From: Synergistaceae bacterium
GTDB taxonomy: Bacteria > Synergistota > Synergistia > Synergistales > Aminobacteriaceae
NCBI GenBank assembly: GCA_017405525.1
Contig: JAFRAH010000002.1
Coordinates: 1 to 64,000 of the forward strand
DNA: 64,000 bases
Direction: 5' to 3'
Shown: in pieces, positions 32,671 to 41,121 of the stretch
How the letters are laid out: each line of letters begins with the position of its first letter
Position numbering within the stretch: position 1 is the first letter of the stretch
The notes under the pieces: model-generated
What the model was told of the DNA's origin: nothing
The model's input: only the letters and a program-made list of their open reading frames with translations
Database searches by the model: none
Position numbers and translations under genes: made by a program

Positions 32671-35600
32671 TTGGTGGCAGATGACATCCTTATACCTCAA
32701 ATGGGAAAACGAAGAAGAAGGAAAGCTGCCCGCAGAAGGTTCAAGCGACGGGCCGGAGGGTTCATGAAATTCTTGTTCCTCTTGTTCCTTGTCCTTATTG
32801 TGGCGGGAGTGCTGTTCTCATTCGCAGACATCGGAGGAAACATAGCTATTAGCCTCGCAAAGGACTACCTCGCCAAAAACTACAGTCTTGAACTCACAGC
32901 CGAAAAAATCACAGGCAACCCCATAAAAGGCTATACCCTCCATAATTTTGCCTTCAAGGACGGAAGGAACAATCAGGAAATTTTCTCGGCAGGCTTCCTT
33001 TCCGGGAGGCTCAACATCCCGGCAATCCTCGCAGGAAACCCAAGGCTCGCGGAAATCTCAATCGGCGGGATCAGCGCGGACATCAACCAGCTCATCACTA
33101 CCGTCCAGAACTTCCAGCTGTCCCCCACAGTCTCAGCCTCACAGTCAGTCTCATTCACAGCAACCCCGGCATTCGCGGACGAGGCTGACCCGATGCCTGA
33201 AATACCGATAGACCGTTTCAGCATACTGGACAGCAATTTTTCCTCACAGTTCGGAGCTCTTAGGGTGAACGAAATCGGCGCAACATTCCCGGCATTCGAC
33301 ATTGACATTGACGGGAGCATTAACGGCCTCCCATTACGCGGAAATATCGACATGGGCGAGTCTGCAGGGCTCACGGCGGCGAACAGGGCAGAGCTTTATC
33401 TTGGTGCGGGGAAAATTCTTGCGACCGGCGGCATGATTGGAGGGAGGCTCGACTTCCACGCTTCAGGTGAGAGCTTTGACCTCATGGAGATTACTGCGAT
33501 TTACCCGGAAATTCTGAGCTCACGGGATTTTGTCGGAAGAGCTGACTTCACCGCTGACGTTACGGGCGAGACCAGCAACCCGAAATTCTCTGGCTCAGTC
33601 GACTACAAGGGCTCAAAGATTTACGGCTACCCTGTCGAGCGTGCAAGCGCAAACCTTGCGTACTCTGGTTACCGCGTCTCAGTCAGCAACCTTCAGGCGA
33701 GCGCGTTCAACGTCCCATTGCAGGGGGAACTTGCGGCGGCATTCAGACCTAATCAGCCCGTCTCTGTGATGGTGAAACTTGACGGGAGTGAGGCAAACCT
33801 TCAAGGTCTCGATAAAATCCTAGACATCCCGGAACTCAAGGCACTTAGCGGCAAAGTATCGGCCTTCAACGCAAACATCAGCGGCCCGGTAAATGCATTA
33901 AGCGGTCTGGTGAACTTCACCGCCCCAAGAATAGCCTATGACGGAAAGACTCTCACAGACATACGCGCACAGATGAAACTAGCTCACAGCGACACGGCCA
34001 ACGTTGACGGAAAATTCACGTTCGAGGGAGCAAGCGGCTACATCAACGGGAGCATAGCCTCAGTACTGACTGCCCCCAAGATGGACATAACCGCCAAGAT
34101 TGCCGGGCTGGACATTAAGCGTGTGGAGAACATGATACCTGACGCACCGAGCTACAAGCTGGCCGGGGTAATCACTGCCTCAGTTACGGTGAAGGGTACA
34201 ACGTCAGACCCAAGCGTTACTGGTTCACTCACAAGCCCGGAATTTTCGGGATGGGAGCAGAAAATCACCAAGCCGTCAATAAACTTTGCGTTCTCAGACA
34301 AGACACTGACCATCAGCAAATCAGAAGGAACTCTAAACGGAATGCCCATAAACCTGAGCGGAACTATAGGGCCTCTTCCGTCGGGAAATCCAAGCCTCAA
34401 CATTAGCGCAACTATCAGGATGACCCCGGAGGCACTGAAAGCCTACGTCCCGGACATCGCGCAATACTCACTCAAGGGAACGGTGAATGCAGGGCTGAAA
34501 GTCCAGGGCACTGCAGACAGCCCGGCAGTGAATCTTCTTGTGTCATCGCCGAACATTCAGGCAATGGACATGATCACAGCAAGGGATATAGAGCTCACTA
34601 CTGCCCTGAATGGCGACCTGACGAAACTTGAGCACATAAGCATCAACGCGGCGGCAAAATCCATCACTGCCAGCGGTATAACTTTCTCCGGGGTCAGCGC
34701 AGTACTCAGCAAGAACGGCGACAACCTCATGCTTGGGGGCTTCAACGCAAAGAGCGGCCCGGGGACAATCACAGGTGCAGGGACGGCCACAGTGTCAGGA
34801 AAATCACCGCTGGACTTCAACTTCAGGTTTACGGATCTTGCACTTTCACCGCTTGCCTCAGCTTCAGGTGTTGACCTCAAGGGCAGCCTCACAGGAACGC
34901 TCAAGGTTGCAGGCCCGAACACCAACCCTTCCGTGAATTTCAGCGCGAGTGTCCCGGAACTTGAGGCTATGGGCTTCACTCTGGGCAACGTTATTGCTGA
35001 GGTTGCCGGGAACATGAACAGCATCAATCTCAACAAGGTACGTGCTGAGGTCGAGGGTGCCGAGCTCATGGCTAAGGGTACTGTCCAGATAATGCCAGCC
35101 TTGAAGATGAACATTGCCATCACCGGGAGCAGTATAAAGCTCGAACGTCTCATGAAGGACGGCGGCCTAACCGGGACTGCAGGGCTGACGTTCAACCTTA
35201 CAGGGACGGACAAGGCCATAACCGGGACGGGCTCACTCACTGCCCCGGCACTCAGTGCTTACGGGATAAAGCTCTCAGGAGTGAACTTGCCTCTGTCGTA
35301 TTCTGGGGCAAAGAACGTTTTTTCGTCCAACGGAGGAACGGCCAAGCTCTATGGCGGGACGCTGAAGAACTCCCTCACGTTCGACATCAATACCATGAAG
35401 TTCACTGACAGCATCGAGGCTTCAGGGTTTGACGTGAACGCGCTGGTACAGGATGCTTCAGGCGGACTTGACGGGAAAATCACAGGGACGGGAAAACTCA
35501 CCTTCAGGCTCAACGGGAGCACTAAGGACAAGGTAACGTATTCAGGCACCGGGAATTTCTCGGTTGGTCCGGGCGGAATAACAGGCTTCAAGTGGCTTGA

Positions 35601-36378
35601 CATTGTCGCGAAAGTCCACAGGGCCAACGGGGTCATGTATTCCAGCGTCAACGCACCCCTGACCCTCCAGACCGGCAGGCTGATACTGAAGGCCGGGACA
35701 ATCATGAACGCCAACAAGAACGATGCTATGTACAGGTACATCAAGCTGAGCCAGAACGGCACGGTAGATTTTGGCGGCCATGACGTAACGTTGAGCCTCA
35801 TGACCGAGAGCAGCATAAACTACCAGCTCATCAACGCGATACAGGGCGGCAGTAAGGGAGGGTTTGAGGCACTCTTCAAGGGTGGAATCTCGAACTTTTC
35901 GGACGGGTTAAAGGCATTCCTCACGGGCGGGCTCAAGCAGGCCAAGCAGTCAGCTTCAACGGGAGACTTCAGGACTGTAACGCTCAAAGTGTCGGGAAAA
36001 GCAGCCTCCCCATCATTCTCCAGCCTCAAGATAGGGCCGTCAACTCTGAGGGCACAAACACAGCCCCAGACTCAGAGCAGGGATGCCCAAGCCGTCCAGC
36101 AGGTACAGCAGCAAGTTCAGCAGAAGGCTCAGCAGAAGAAGGCAGAGCTTGAGAGGAAGGCCGCCGAGAAACTCAGGGAGTCAGTCCCCGAACAGCTCAG
36201 GAGGAAGGTCGAGACAGTAACGAGGCAAGCACCACAGACCCAGCAGGCTCCGCAGACCCAGGCCGTACAGCAGAGGGTGCAGGAGAAGAAAAAGCAGGTT
36301 GAGACCAGAGTGCGCGAGGAAGTCCAGAAGGGCATCAAGAAAGGACTGGACAGGTTAGGAGGATTTTTAGGGAGATGA
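32671..36378 (+). CDS. AsmA/TamB-like giant envelope protein
   Basis: This protein of about 1,235 residues has a strongly basic N-terminus (KRRRRKAARRRFKRR), one membrane helix (about 32-52) and a long, Gly/Asn/Ser-rich periplasmic beta rod. Near the end an AsmA-type block appears (MYRYIKLSQNGTVDFGGHDVTL...). A Gln/Lys-rich coiled-coil tail of about 100 residues closes it. Such proteins are modelled as lipid bridges between inner and outer membrane. AAGGAG (32654-32659) is 2 bases from TTG 32662 and 11 from TTG 32671, and the latter is preferred. It overlaps the M50 protease gene by 4 bases. It resembles the 6955-11217 product in layout but not in its ends. Confidence 0.85.
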   Translation: MVADDILIPQMGKRRRRKAARRRFKRRAGGFMKFLFLLFLVLIVAGVLFSFADIGGNIAISLAKDYLAKNYSLELTAEKITGNPIKGYTLHNFAFKDGRNNQEIFSAGFLSGRLNIPAILAGNPRLAEISIGGISADINQLITTVQNFQLSPTVSASQSVSFTATPAFADEADPMPEIPIDRFSILDSNFSSQFGALRVNEIGATFPAFDIDIDGSINGLPLRGNIDMGESAGLTAANRAELYLGAGKILATGGMIGGRLDFHASGESFDLMEITAIYPEILSSRDFVGRADFTADVTGETSNPKFSGSVDYKGSKIYGYPVERASANLAYSGYRVSVSNLQASAFNVPLQGELAAAFRPNQPVSVMVKLDGSEANLQGLDKILDIPELKALSGKVSAFNANISGPVNALSGLVNFTAPRIAYDGKTLTDIRAQMKLAHSDTANVDGKFTFEGASGYINGSIASVLTAPKMDITAKIAGLDIKRVENMIPDAPSYKLAGVITASVTVKGTTSDPSVTGSLTSPEFSGWEQKITKPSINFAFSDKTLTISKSEGTLNGMPINLSGTIGPLPSGNPSLNISATIRMTPEALKAYVPDIAQYSLKGTVNAGLKVQGTADSPAVNLLVSSPNIQAMDMITARDIELTTALNGDLTKLEHISINAAAKSITASGITFSGVSAVLSKNGDNLMLGGFNAKSGPGTITGAGTATVSGKSPLDFNFRFTDLALSPLASASGVDLKGSLTGTLKVAGPNTNPSVNFSASVPELEAMGFTLGNVIAEVAGNMNSINLNKVRAEVEGAELMAKGTVQIMPALKMNIAITGSSIKLERLMKDGGLTGTAGLTFNLTGTDKAITGTGSLTAPALSAYGIKLSGVNLPLSYSGAKNVFSSNGGTAKLYGGTLKNSLTFDINTMKFTDSIEASGFDVNALVQDASGGLDGKITGTGKLTFRLNGSTKDKVTYSGTGNFSVGPGGITGFKWLDIVAKVHRANGVMYSSVNAPLTLQTGRLILKAGTIMNANKNDAMYRYIKLSQNGTVDFGGHDVTLSLMTESSINYQLINAIQGGSKGGFEALFKGGISNFSDGLKAFLTGGLKQAKQSASTGDFRTVTLKVSGKAASPSFSSLKIGPSTLRAQTQPQTQSRDAQAVQQVQQQVQQKAQQKKAELERKAAEKLRESVPEQLRRKVETVTRQAPQTQQAPQTQAVQQRVQEKKKQVETRVREEVQKGIKKGLDRLGGFLGR

Positions 36379-36989
36379 GACTGCTTCATGATCCTGTGAG
36401 GTTGCTGCTGACAATTCCGGCGTTAATATGGGCGTTGTCGTTCCATGAGTTCTGCCACGGATTGGCCGCAAGAATCGTAGGAGACCCGACGGCTCAGCGT
36501 TATGGGAGATTGACGCTTAACCCCTTCGCTCATTTTGACCTTGTGGGAACGTTGATGCTCCTTTTCGTGGGGTTTGGTTGGGCTAAGCCTGTACCCATCA
36601 ACACGAGGTACTTCAGGCACCCCAGACGTGATTTAGTGATTGTGTCGCTTGCCGGTGTTGCGGGTAATATCTTGACGGCGGTGCTTACGGTGTTGTTCTT
36701 CAGGTTCTTCGGTGCAAGGTGGTATTCCCTCACTGGAAGGGCGGGCCTTGAGTTCCTCGGCATAATGGTGAACATCAACATGGGGCTTGCGGCCTTCAAC
36801 CTGATACCAATTCCGCCGCTTGACGGTTCAAGAGTACTAGAGGCGTTCCTGCCCTATAAGTACATGGAATATTACTACTGGCTTGAACGTTACGGGATGA
36901 TAATACTTCTTGCGTTGCTCTTGACCGGGGTAATAAACATATTCTTTGACCCGATCATAAATTTATTGTGGAGCTTGCTGCCATACTGA
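36375..36989 (+). CDS. site-2 protease family (M50) membrane metalloprotease
   Basis: This 204-residue integral membrane protein has an intramembrane zinc site H24-E25-x-x-H28 (SFHEFCHGLAA) and the second ligand D150 in NLIPIPPLDGSRV. It matches the short YwhC/S2P-like group that lacks a PDZ domain. Substrates are unknown. It is translationally coupled to the preceding AsmA/TamB-like gene, so it may process an envelope protein. It ends before a strong terminator. Confidence 0.93.
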   Translation: MRLLHDPVRLLLTIPALIWALSFHEFCHGLAARIVGDPTAQRYGRLTLNPFAHFDLVGTLMLLFVGFGWAKPVPINTRYFRHPRRDLVIVSLAGVAGNILTAVLTVLFFRFFGARWYSLTGRAGLEFLGIMVNINMGLAAFNLIPIPPLDGSRVLEAFLPYKYMEYYYWLERYGMIILLALLLTGVINIFFDPIINLLWSLLPY

Positions 36990-37003
36990 CAAGAGAGAAA
37001 ATG

Positions 37004-37036
37004 CCCCCCTTTGAGATTTGAGGGGGGTATATTTTT
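37004..37036. terminator. terminator between M50 protease and dehydratase genes
   Basis: CCCCCCT (37004-37010) pairs with AGGGGGG (37021-37027), followed by TATATTTTT. The stem serves the plus-strand gene and may also act for the convergent minus-strand gene. Confidence 0.8.
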
Positions 37037-37041
37037 GTGTC

Positions 37042-38874
37042 CTATTCGTGCGTGAACTCAGGGACTAATTTTTTGAGGATGCCCAATGCCTCGCCGGGGT
37101 ATCTTAATGCGTACTCAAGGTTTGCGTCAATGTCCGGGGAATTTTCCGGGTTTCCTGACTTTATACGGCTCACGAAAATTTTCGGGTGCAATGTCCCGTG
37201 CACTGAGTTTTCGTCGTAGAACAGCTCCTCATAGAGCTTCTCACCCGGTCGCATTCCCGTGTAGGTTATGTTTATGTCCCTGTAGGGCTCGTAACCTGAG
37301 AGACGGATCAGGAGCTCGGCCATCTCCCGGATGATTACAGGCTCTCCCATGTCAAGCACGAAGAGTTCCCCGCCATGTCCCAATGCCCCGGCCTGAATGA
37401 CCAGGCTAACGGCTTCAGGTATCAGCATAAAGTAACGCTTCATGTCAGGGTGAGTAACTGTTACCGGCCCTCCTGATGCTATCTGCTCCTCGAACTTTGG
37501 GATGACGCTCCCCCTGCTCCCTAAGACATTCCCGAAACGTACGGCCATGTATTTCGTCTCAGGGTAACTTGCCTGCTCATGCTCAAGGATTTTCTCCGCA
37601 AGCCTCTTTGTCGCCCCCATGATGCTCGAAGGGTTCACGGCCTTATCGGTGGAGATCATCACCATACGTTCAGCGTTGTACTTCCCTGAACAGCGGGCAA
37701 TAGTCCGGGTTCCGAGGTCATTTACGCGCATTGCCTCCCTTGGGCAGTACTCCATCAACGGAACATGCTTGTGTGCCGCCGCGTGAAAGACCACCTGAAT
37801 CTTCCCGGCCTCAAAGAGTGAGTTCATGGCCGTATCGTCAGCAACGTCAGCAATCACCGGGTGAACTGGGACATCAACGCCTTGACGGTTCAGTGCCTCC
37901 ATGAGCAAATATATCGACTGCTCGCCATGACCTAATGCGAAAATCTCGGACGGCCTGTTGTGTATCACCTGCCGGACTATCTCGCTCCCAATTGAGCCGC
38001 CCGCTCCGGTAATCAGGACACGCTTGCCCTGAATGTAGTTCACTGACGGGTCAAGGCTTATTCTCACGGGTTCACGCCCCAGCAAATCTTCAAGCCTCAC
38101 TTTTCGGACACCTGAGACTGAAATTTTGCCGTCTGCAATTTCCCGGAGGCTTGGCAGTATCCTGACCTGTATATTCATGGGGGCTAATGTGTCGTATATT
38201 TCCCGTATCTTCCGGCCGTTCGCTGACGGTATCGCTATGAGGACTACATGAATGTTCTCACGTTCCACGATTTCCCGGAGCTCTGAGGTGTTCCCGAAGA
38301 CCTTTAGACCTGATACCTGCCTTCCACGTTTTGCCTCGTCGTCGTCAATGAAGCCTGCCGGTGATAGTTCGCCCTCGTTCCGCATCAAGTCCCTCGCCAG
38401 GAATGAACCTGCCTCGCCAGCACCGACAATGAGAGTCCGAAGGCGTTCGGTTTTTGGGGTGGAGTGGATTGACTTTGCCATGAGCCACGAAAAACGAAGC
38501 CCCCCGCAAAGGAAGAGCCCGGCAAAAAATGATATAGCGAACGACGTACGGGGGAATACTGCAAGCCTCAAGATGCTGTTGACGAGCAGGAAGGCCAGGA
38601 CTGAGACGATATAGAGCCACAAGAACCGGCTGTAGTCCTCAGTGCCAGCGTGCTGCCAGATTGTGCGGTACTGACCTGAGAGCCAGAACACAAGAGCGCA
38701 CATCAAGGGGAGAGTGAAGCCGACCTTCAGCCAGTCATCTATATACTTGGGAATGAGAATGCCGAGACGTATCGCGTAGCCCAGGTAAACAGCCAGTGAG
38801 AGCAGGAAAAAATCAAGAAGGGCAATGACATAACCCTTCCCTGAAATTTTCCGCCAGTTATCTTTTAGGGGCAT
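37042..38874 (-). CDS. membrane nucleotide-sugar 4,6-dehydratase (CapD/PglF/FlaA1 type)
   Basis: This 610-residue protein has four or five N-terminal membrane helices (to about 130), a CoA-binding-like domain with IVGAGEAGS, and a C-terminal short-chain dehydrogenase domain. That domain has GAGGSIGSE (about 289-297) and a catalytic set S408, M419, K423 (STDKAV...SIMGATKR). Met in place of Tyr is typical of the large membrane dehydratases that make UDP-4-keto-6-deoxy sugars from UDP-GlcNAc. It would supply rare sugars for surface glycans. Its start is 3 bases after the small unknown gene. Confidence 0.92.
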   Translation of the reverse strand: MPLKDNWRKISGKGYVIALLDFFLLSLAVYLGYAIRLGILIPKYIDDWLKVGFTLPLMCALVFWLSGQYRTIWQHAGTEDYSRFLWLYIVSVLAFLLVNSILRLAVFPRTSFAISFFAGLFLCGGLRFSWLMAKSIHSTPKTERLRTLIVGAGEAGSFLARDLMRNEGELSPAGFIDDDEAKRGRQVSGLKVFGNTSELREIVERENIHVVLIAIPSANGRKIREIYDTLAPMNIQVRILPSLREIADGKISVSGVRKVRLEDLLGREPVRISLDPSVNYIQGKRVLITGAGGSIGSEIVRQVIHNRPSEIFALGHGEQSIYLLMEALNRQGVDVPVHPVIADVADDTAMNSLFEAGKIQVVFHAAAHKHVPLMEYCPREAMRVNDLGTRTIARCSGKYNAERMVMISTDKAVNPSSIMGATKRLAEKILEHEQASYPETKYMAVRFGNVLGSRGSVIPKFEEQIASGGPVTVTHPDMKRYFMLIPEAVSLVIQAGALGHGGELFVLDMGEPVIIREMAELLIRLSGYEPYRDINITYTGMRPGEKLYEELFYDENSVHGTLHPKIFVSRIKSGNPENSPDIDANLEYALRYPGEALGILKKLVPEFTHE

Positions 38875-38877
38875 CTA

Positions 38878-39300
38878 CTAGATGATGAGTTTCTTCCCGC
38901 CGCCGCCAAGACGGTCAAGCTCATTCAGGACGTTTGCCGACGCTGTCTCTATCCGGGGCTTGTTCTGTTTCTCTGCAGCCTCCTGAAGTCTCTTCTGGAG
39001 CTCCTCGATTGATGCCTTGATCTCCTTTGCGTCCCCACGTATCCAGAGCATGAGGTTGTCAGCCGCTGCCTTTATGGTCTTCTCGTCGGGCATGGCCTTA
39101 ATCATTCCGAGCTCAAGAAGTATTTTGTTCTCCTCACGGATTGCGTCAATTGCATCTTTCTCGTCAAAGAGCCCTTTCCTGTAGAGCATCCTGAACATGA
39201 TGTTGAAGCGGCTCTTCTGATTCTCACTGTCAAGGCTCATCTCCTCAACGCGCGAAACTAACATGCCTAATAGCTCGTCAAGACCTATCTGCATTGGCAT
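38878..39300 (-). CDS. small helical protein of unknown function
   Basis: I do not recognise this 140-residue protein. It is soluble and charged, with a helix at 35-75 (RFNIMFRMLYRKGLFDEKDAIDAI) and a likely coiled coil at about 95-115 (KEIKASIEELQKRLQEAAEKQ), and ends in a GGGGKKLII tail. AAAGGAG lies 12 bases before ATG 39300, and an in-frame ATG at 39294 is also possible. It is cotranscribed with the dehydratase, under an extended -10 at 39347-39355. Confidence 0.8.
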   Translation of the reverse strand: MPMQIGLDELLGMLVSRVEEMSLDSENQKSRFNIMFRMLYRKGLFDEKDAIDAIREENKILLELGMIKAMPDEKTIKAAADNLMLWIRGDAKEIKASIEELQKRLQEAAEKQNKPRIETASANVLNELDRLGGGGKKLII

Positions 39301-39346
39301 AATGTGAACTAGCTCCTTTGTGTGGAAAAATTTTAGTGATGCCGAA

Positions 39347-39355
39347 ATTCTAGCA
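39347..39355 (-). promoter_or_regulatory. extended -10 promoter TGCTAGAAT
   Basis: The minus strand reads GTGCTAGAAT, 46 bases before ATG 39300. On the plus strand a TTGAAG (39358-39363) and TAAAGT 18 bases later could serve dnaX. Confidence 0.5.
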
Positions 39356-39426
39356 CATTGAAGAAATTTCGCATTCCGTGATAAAGTTTAGGGCAATCTC
39401 AAATTTTGACTGGAGGACGTTATCAG

Positions 39427-41121
39427 TTGAGCGTATCGCTTTACAGGAAGTACCGCCCGCAGGATTTCGCCAGCATTGTAGGCCAGAAGGCAGCAGTTGA
39501 CGTTCTCACCAACTCAATCATGAAGGACAGGGTTGGACATGCCTACCTCTTTTCGGGGTCGAGGGGTTGCGGGAAAACCTCAGCGGCCCGGATATTCGCG
39601 AAGGCACTGAACTGCACGGACAGGCAGGGTTTCGAGCCATGCGGGAAATGCCGGAACTGCCTCGACATAACAGCAGGCGGCTCGCTCGATGTCATAGAGA
39701 TAGACGGAGCCTCAAACAACGGAGTAGAGAACATTCGGGGTCTCAAGGAGAACGTAACGTTAGCCCCGTTCAACTCACGCTACAAGATATACATTATTGA
39801 CGAGGTACACATGCTATCACAGGGAGCATTCAACGCCCTCTTGAAGACTCTTGAGGAGCCACCTGAACACGTAATCTTCATCATGGCCACGACAGAACCC
39901 CAGAAAGTCCCGGTAACGATACGTTCAAGATGCCAGCATATACCGTTCCACAGCATAACGCCCGGAGATATTTTCGCCCGTCTTGAGCACGTCTGCAGGA
40001 ACGAGGCCATAGCCTATGAGCCCGATGCATTGCGTGAGATTTCCCGGCAGGCTGACGGTGCATTGCGTGATGCCTTGTCCCTCCTTGAGCAGGCGGCAGG
40101 GGCAGGTGATGTTACCCTCGCGAACGTTGAGGCGGTCTTTGGGGCTGGAAGTCGTCCGGCATTCGAGCGGGTCATGTCGTCATTGCGTGAGAACCCTCAA
40201 GAGGCATATGAAGCCCTAAGGGAAATGTTTGGGGCTGGTGCGTCAGGTGTTCGGGTGTTCGAGGAGATATTCTCGCTCGTCAGGGACGTATGGCTTGCCT
40301 CAAAGTGGAAGGATATTTCCGGGAGCTTGGGTATTTCCGGGCCAGAAAGAACGTTCATTGAGAGTGAGGCCAAAAAGTGGAAGCCCGGCCAACTTCACAC
40401 ACTCCTTAACGTCTCGCTTAAGGTGCTTACGGAGGCACGTTCAGGTGTCAGGAACGATATATTGCTTGGTATGTTCATGCTCTACCTTGAGGGAAGCCCT
40501 GAGCCATCGCCTCCAGTTGTTCCCAGACTGATGGAAGAGCCCAAGCCTGAGCCTCCCGAACCTGAAGCCGTAATTGTCCCTCCTGAGCCGGTGAAGGAAG
40601 ACCCCGGACTCAAAGCAAGCCTCCTTGATGCCGCCCATGATGTGAACTTCCTGATATGGTGCGGACTTCATGACGCGAGACCCTACATGAGGGGTAATGA
40701 TTTGGTGCTCGACATGTCGCACAAGTACTGCTACGAGGTCTTGAGGGTGGACAGGACAGCGGCGGAAATCCGGGAGATTTTCGGGGAGTATTCCGGGGTT
40801 GTCCTTCGGTACATGGCCGCAGAGTACACCTGCCCGATGTTCACGAGAGAGCCAGCCCATGAGGTACCCCAAGAAGTCCCGGACGTTCCCGAAACTGTGG
40901 AGCCTCCCATAATTGAGGAGATGCCCGAAATCTTAGGGGACATTGAGCCTTCAGAGCCTCCCGAAAAGAACGAGCCTTCACCATTCAGGAGGATCATTCA
41001 GGAACTCACACACTACCAGATGAAGCCGGAAGTAGTACTCACACGGAAGAACGAGGCAAAAGATGACGACACTGAAAATTCAGAGACAGAGACAGAAACG
41101 GAGGAAGAGACTGACGAATGA
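39427..41121 (+). CDS. dnaX: DNA polymerase III gamma/tau subunit
   Basis: DnaX is the clamp-loader ATPase of the replicase. Numbered from TTG 39427 it has Walker A GSRGCGKTS at 44-52, zinc-binding cysteines C63, C72, C75 and C78, the IIDEVHMLS Walker B and the SRC motif (TIRSRCQHI). After about residue 360 comes a Pro/Glu-rich linker, a tau-like domain and an acidic tail. GGAGG is 10 bases before TTG 39427. The frame is open to TTG 39406 but the conserved SLYRKYRP start supports 39427. I saw no A-rich slippery site for a gamma form. Its stop overlaps the dnaE start (ATGA). Confidence 0.95.
   Translation: MSVSLYRKYRPQDFASIVGQKAAVDVLTNSIMKDRVGHAYLFSGSRGCGKTSAARIFAKALNCTDRQGFEPCGKCRNCLDITAGGSLDVIEIDGASNNGVENIRGLKENVTLAPFNSRYKIYIIDEVHMLSQGAFNALLKTLEEPPEHVIFIMATTEPQKVPVTIRSRCQHIPFHSITPGDIFARLEHVCRNEAIAYEPDALREISRQADGALRDALSLLEQAAGAGDVTLANVEAVFGAGSRPAFERVMSSLRENPQEAYEALREMFGAGASGVRVFEEIFSLVRDVWLASKWKDISGSLGISGPERTFIESEAKKWKPGQLHTLLNVSLKVLTEARSGVRNDILLGMFMLYLEGSPEPSPPVVPRLMEEPKPEPPEPEAVIVPPEPVKEDPGLKASLLDAAHDVNFLIWCGLHDARPYMRGNDLVLDMSHKYCYEVLRVDRTAAEIREIFGEYSGVVLRYMAAEYTCPMFTREPAHEVPQEVPDVPETVEPPIIEEMPEILGDIEPSEPPEKNEPSPFRRIIQELTHYQMKPEVVLTRKNEAKDDDTENSETETETEEETDE

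Noticed and set aside
34557-35240. 227-codon minus-strand frame inside the AsmA-like gene
   Set aside because: It is a mirror of a repetitive coding region, with low-complexity translation and no start signals.
39301-39426. Signal recognition particle RNA or tRNA upstream of dnaX
   Set aside because: The interval is short and filled by promoter elements and ribosome binding sites. No cloverleaf or GGTT-type SRP loop was found.
41020-41110. Programmed frameshift site in dnaX
   Set aside because: The tail is acidic and GA-rich but has no A-run slippery heptamer followed by a stem.
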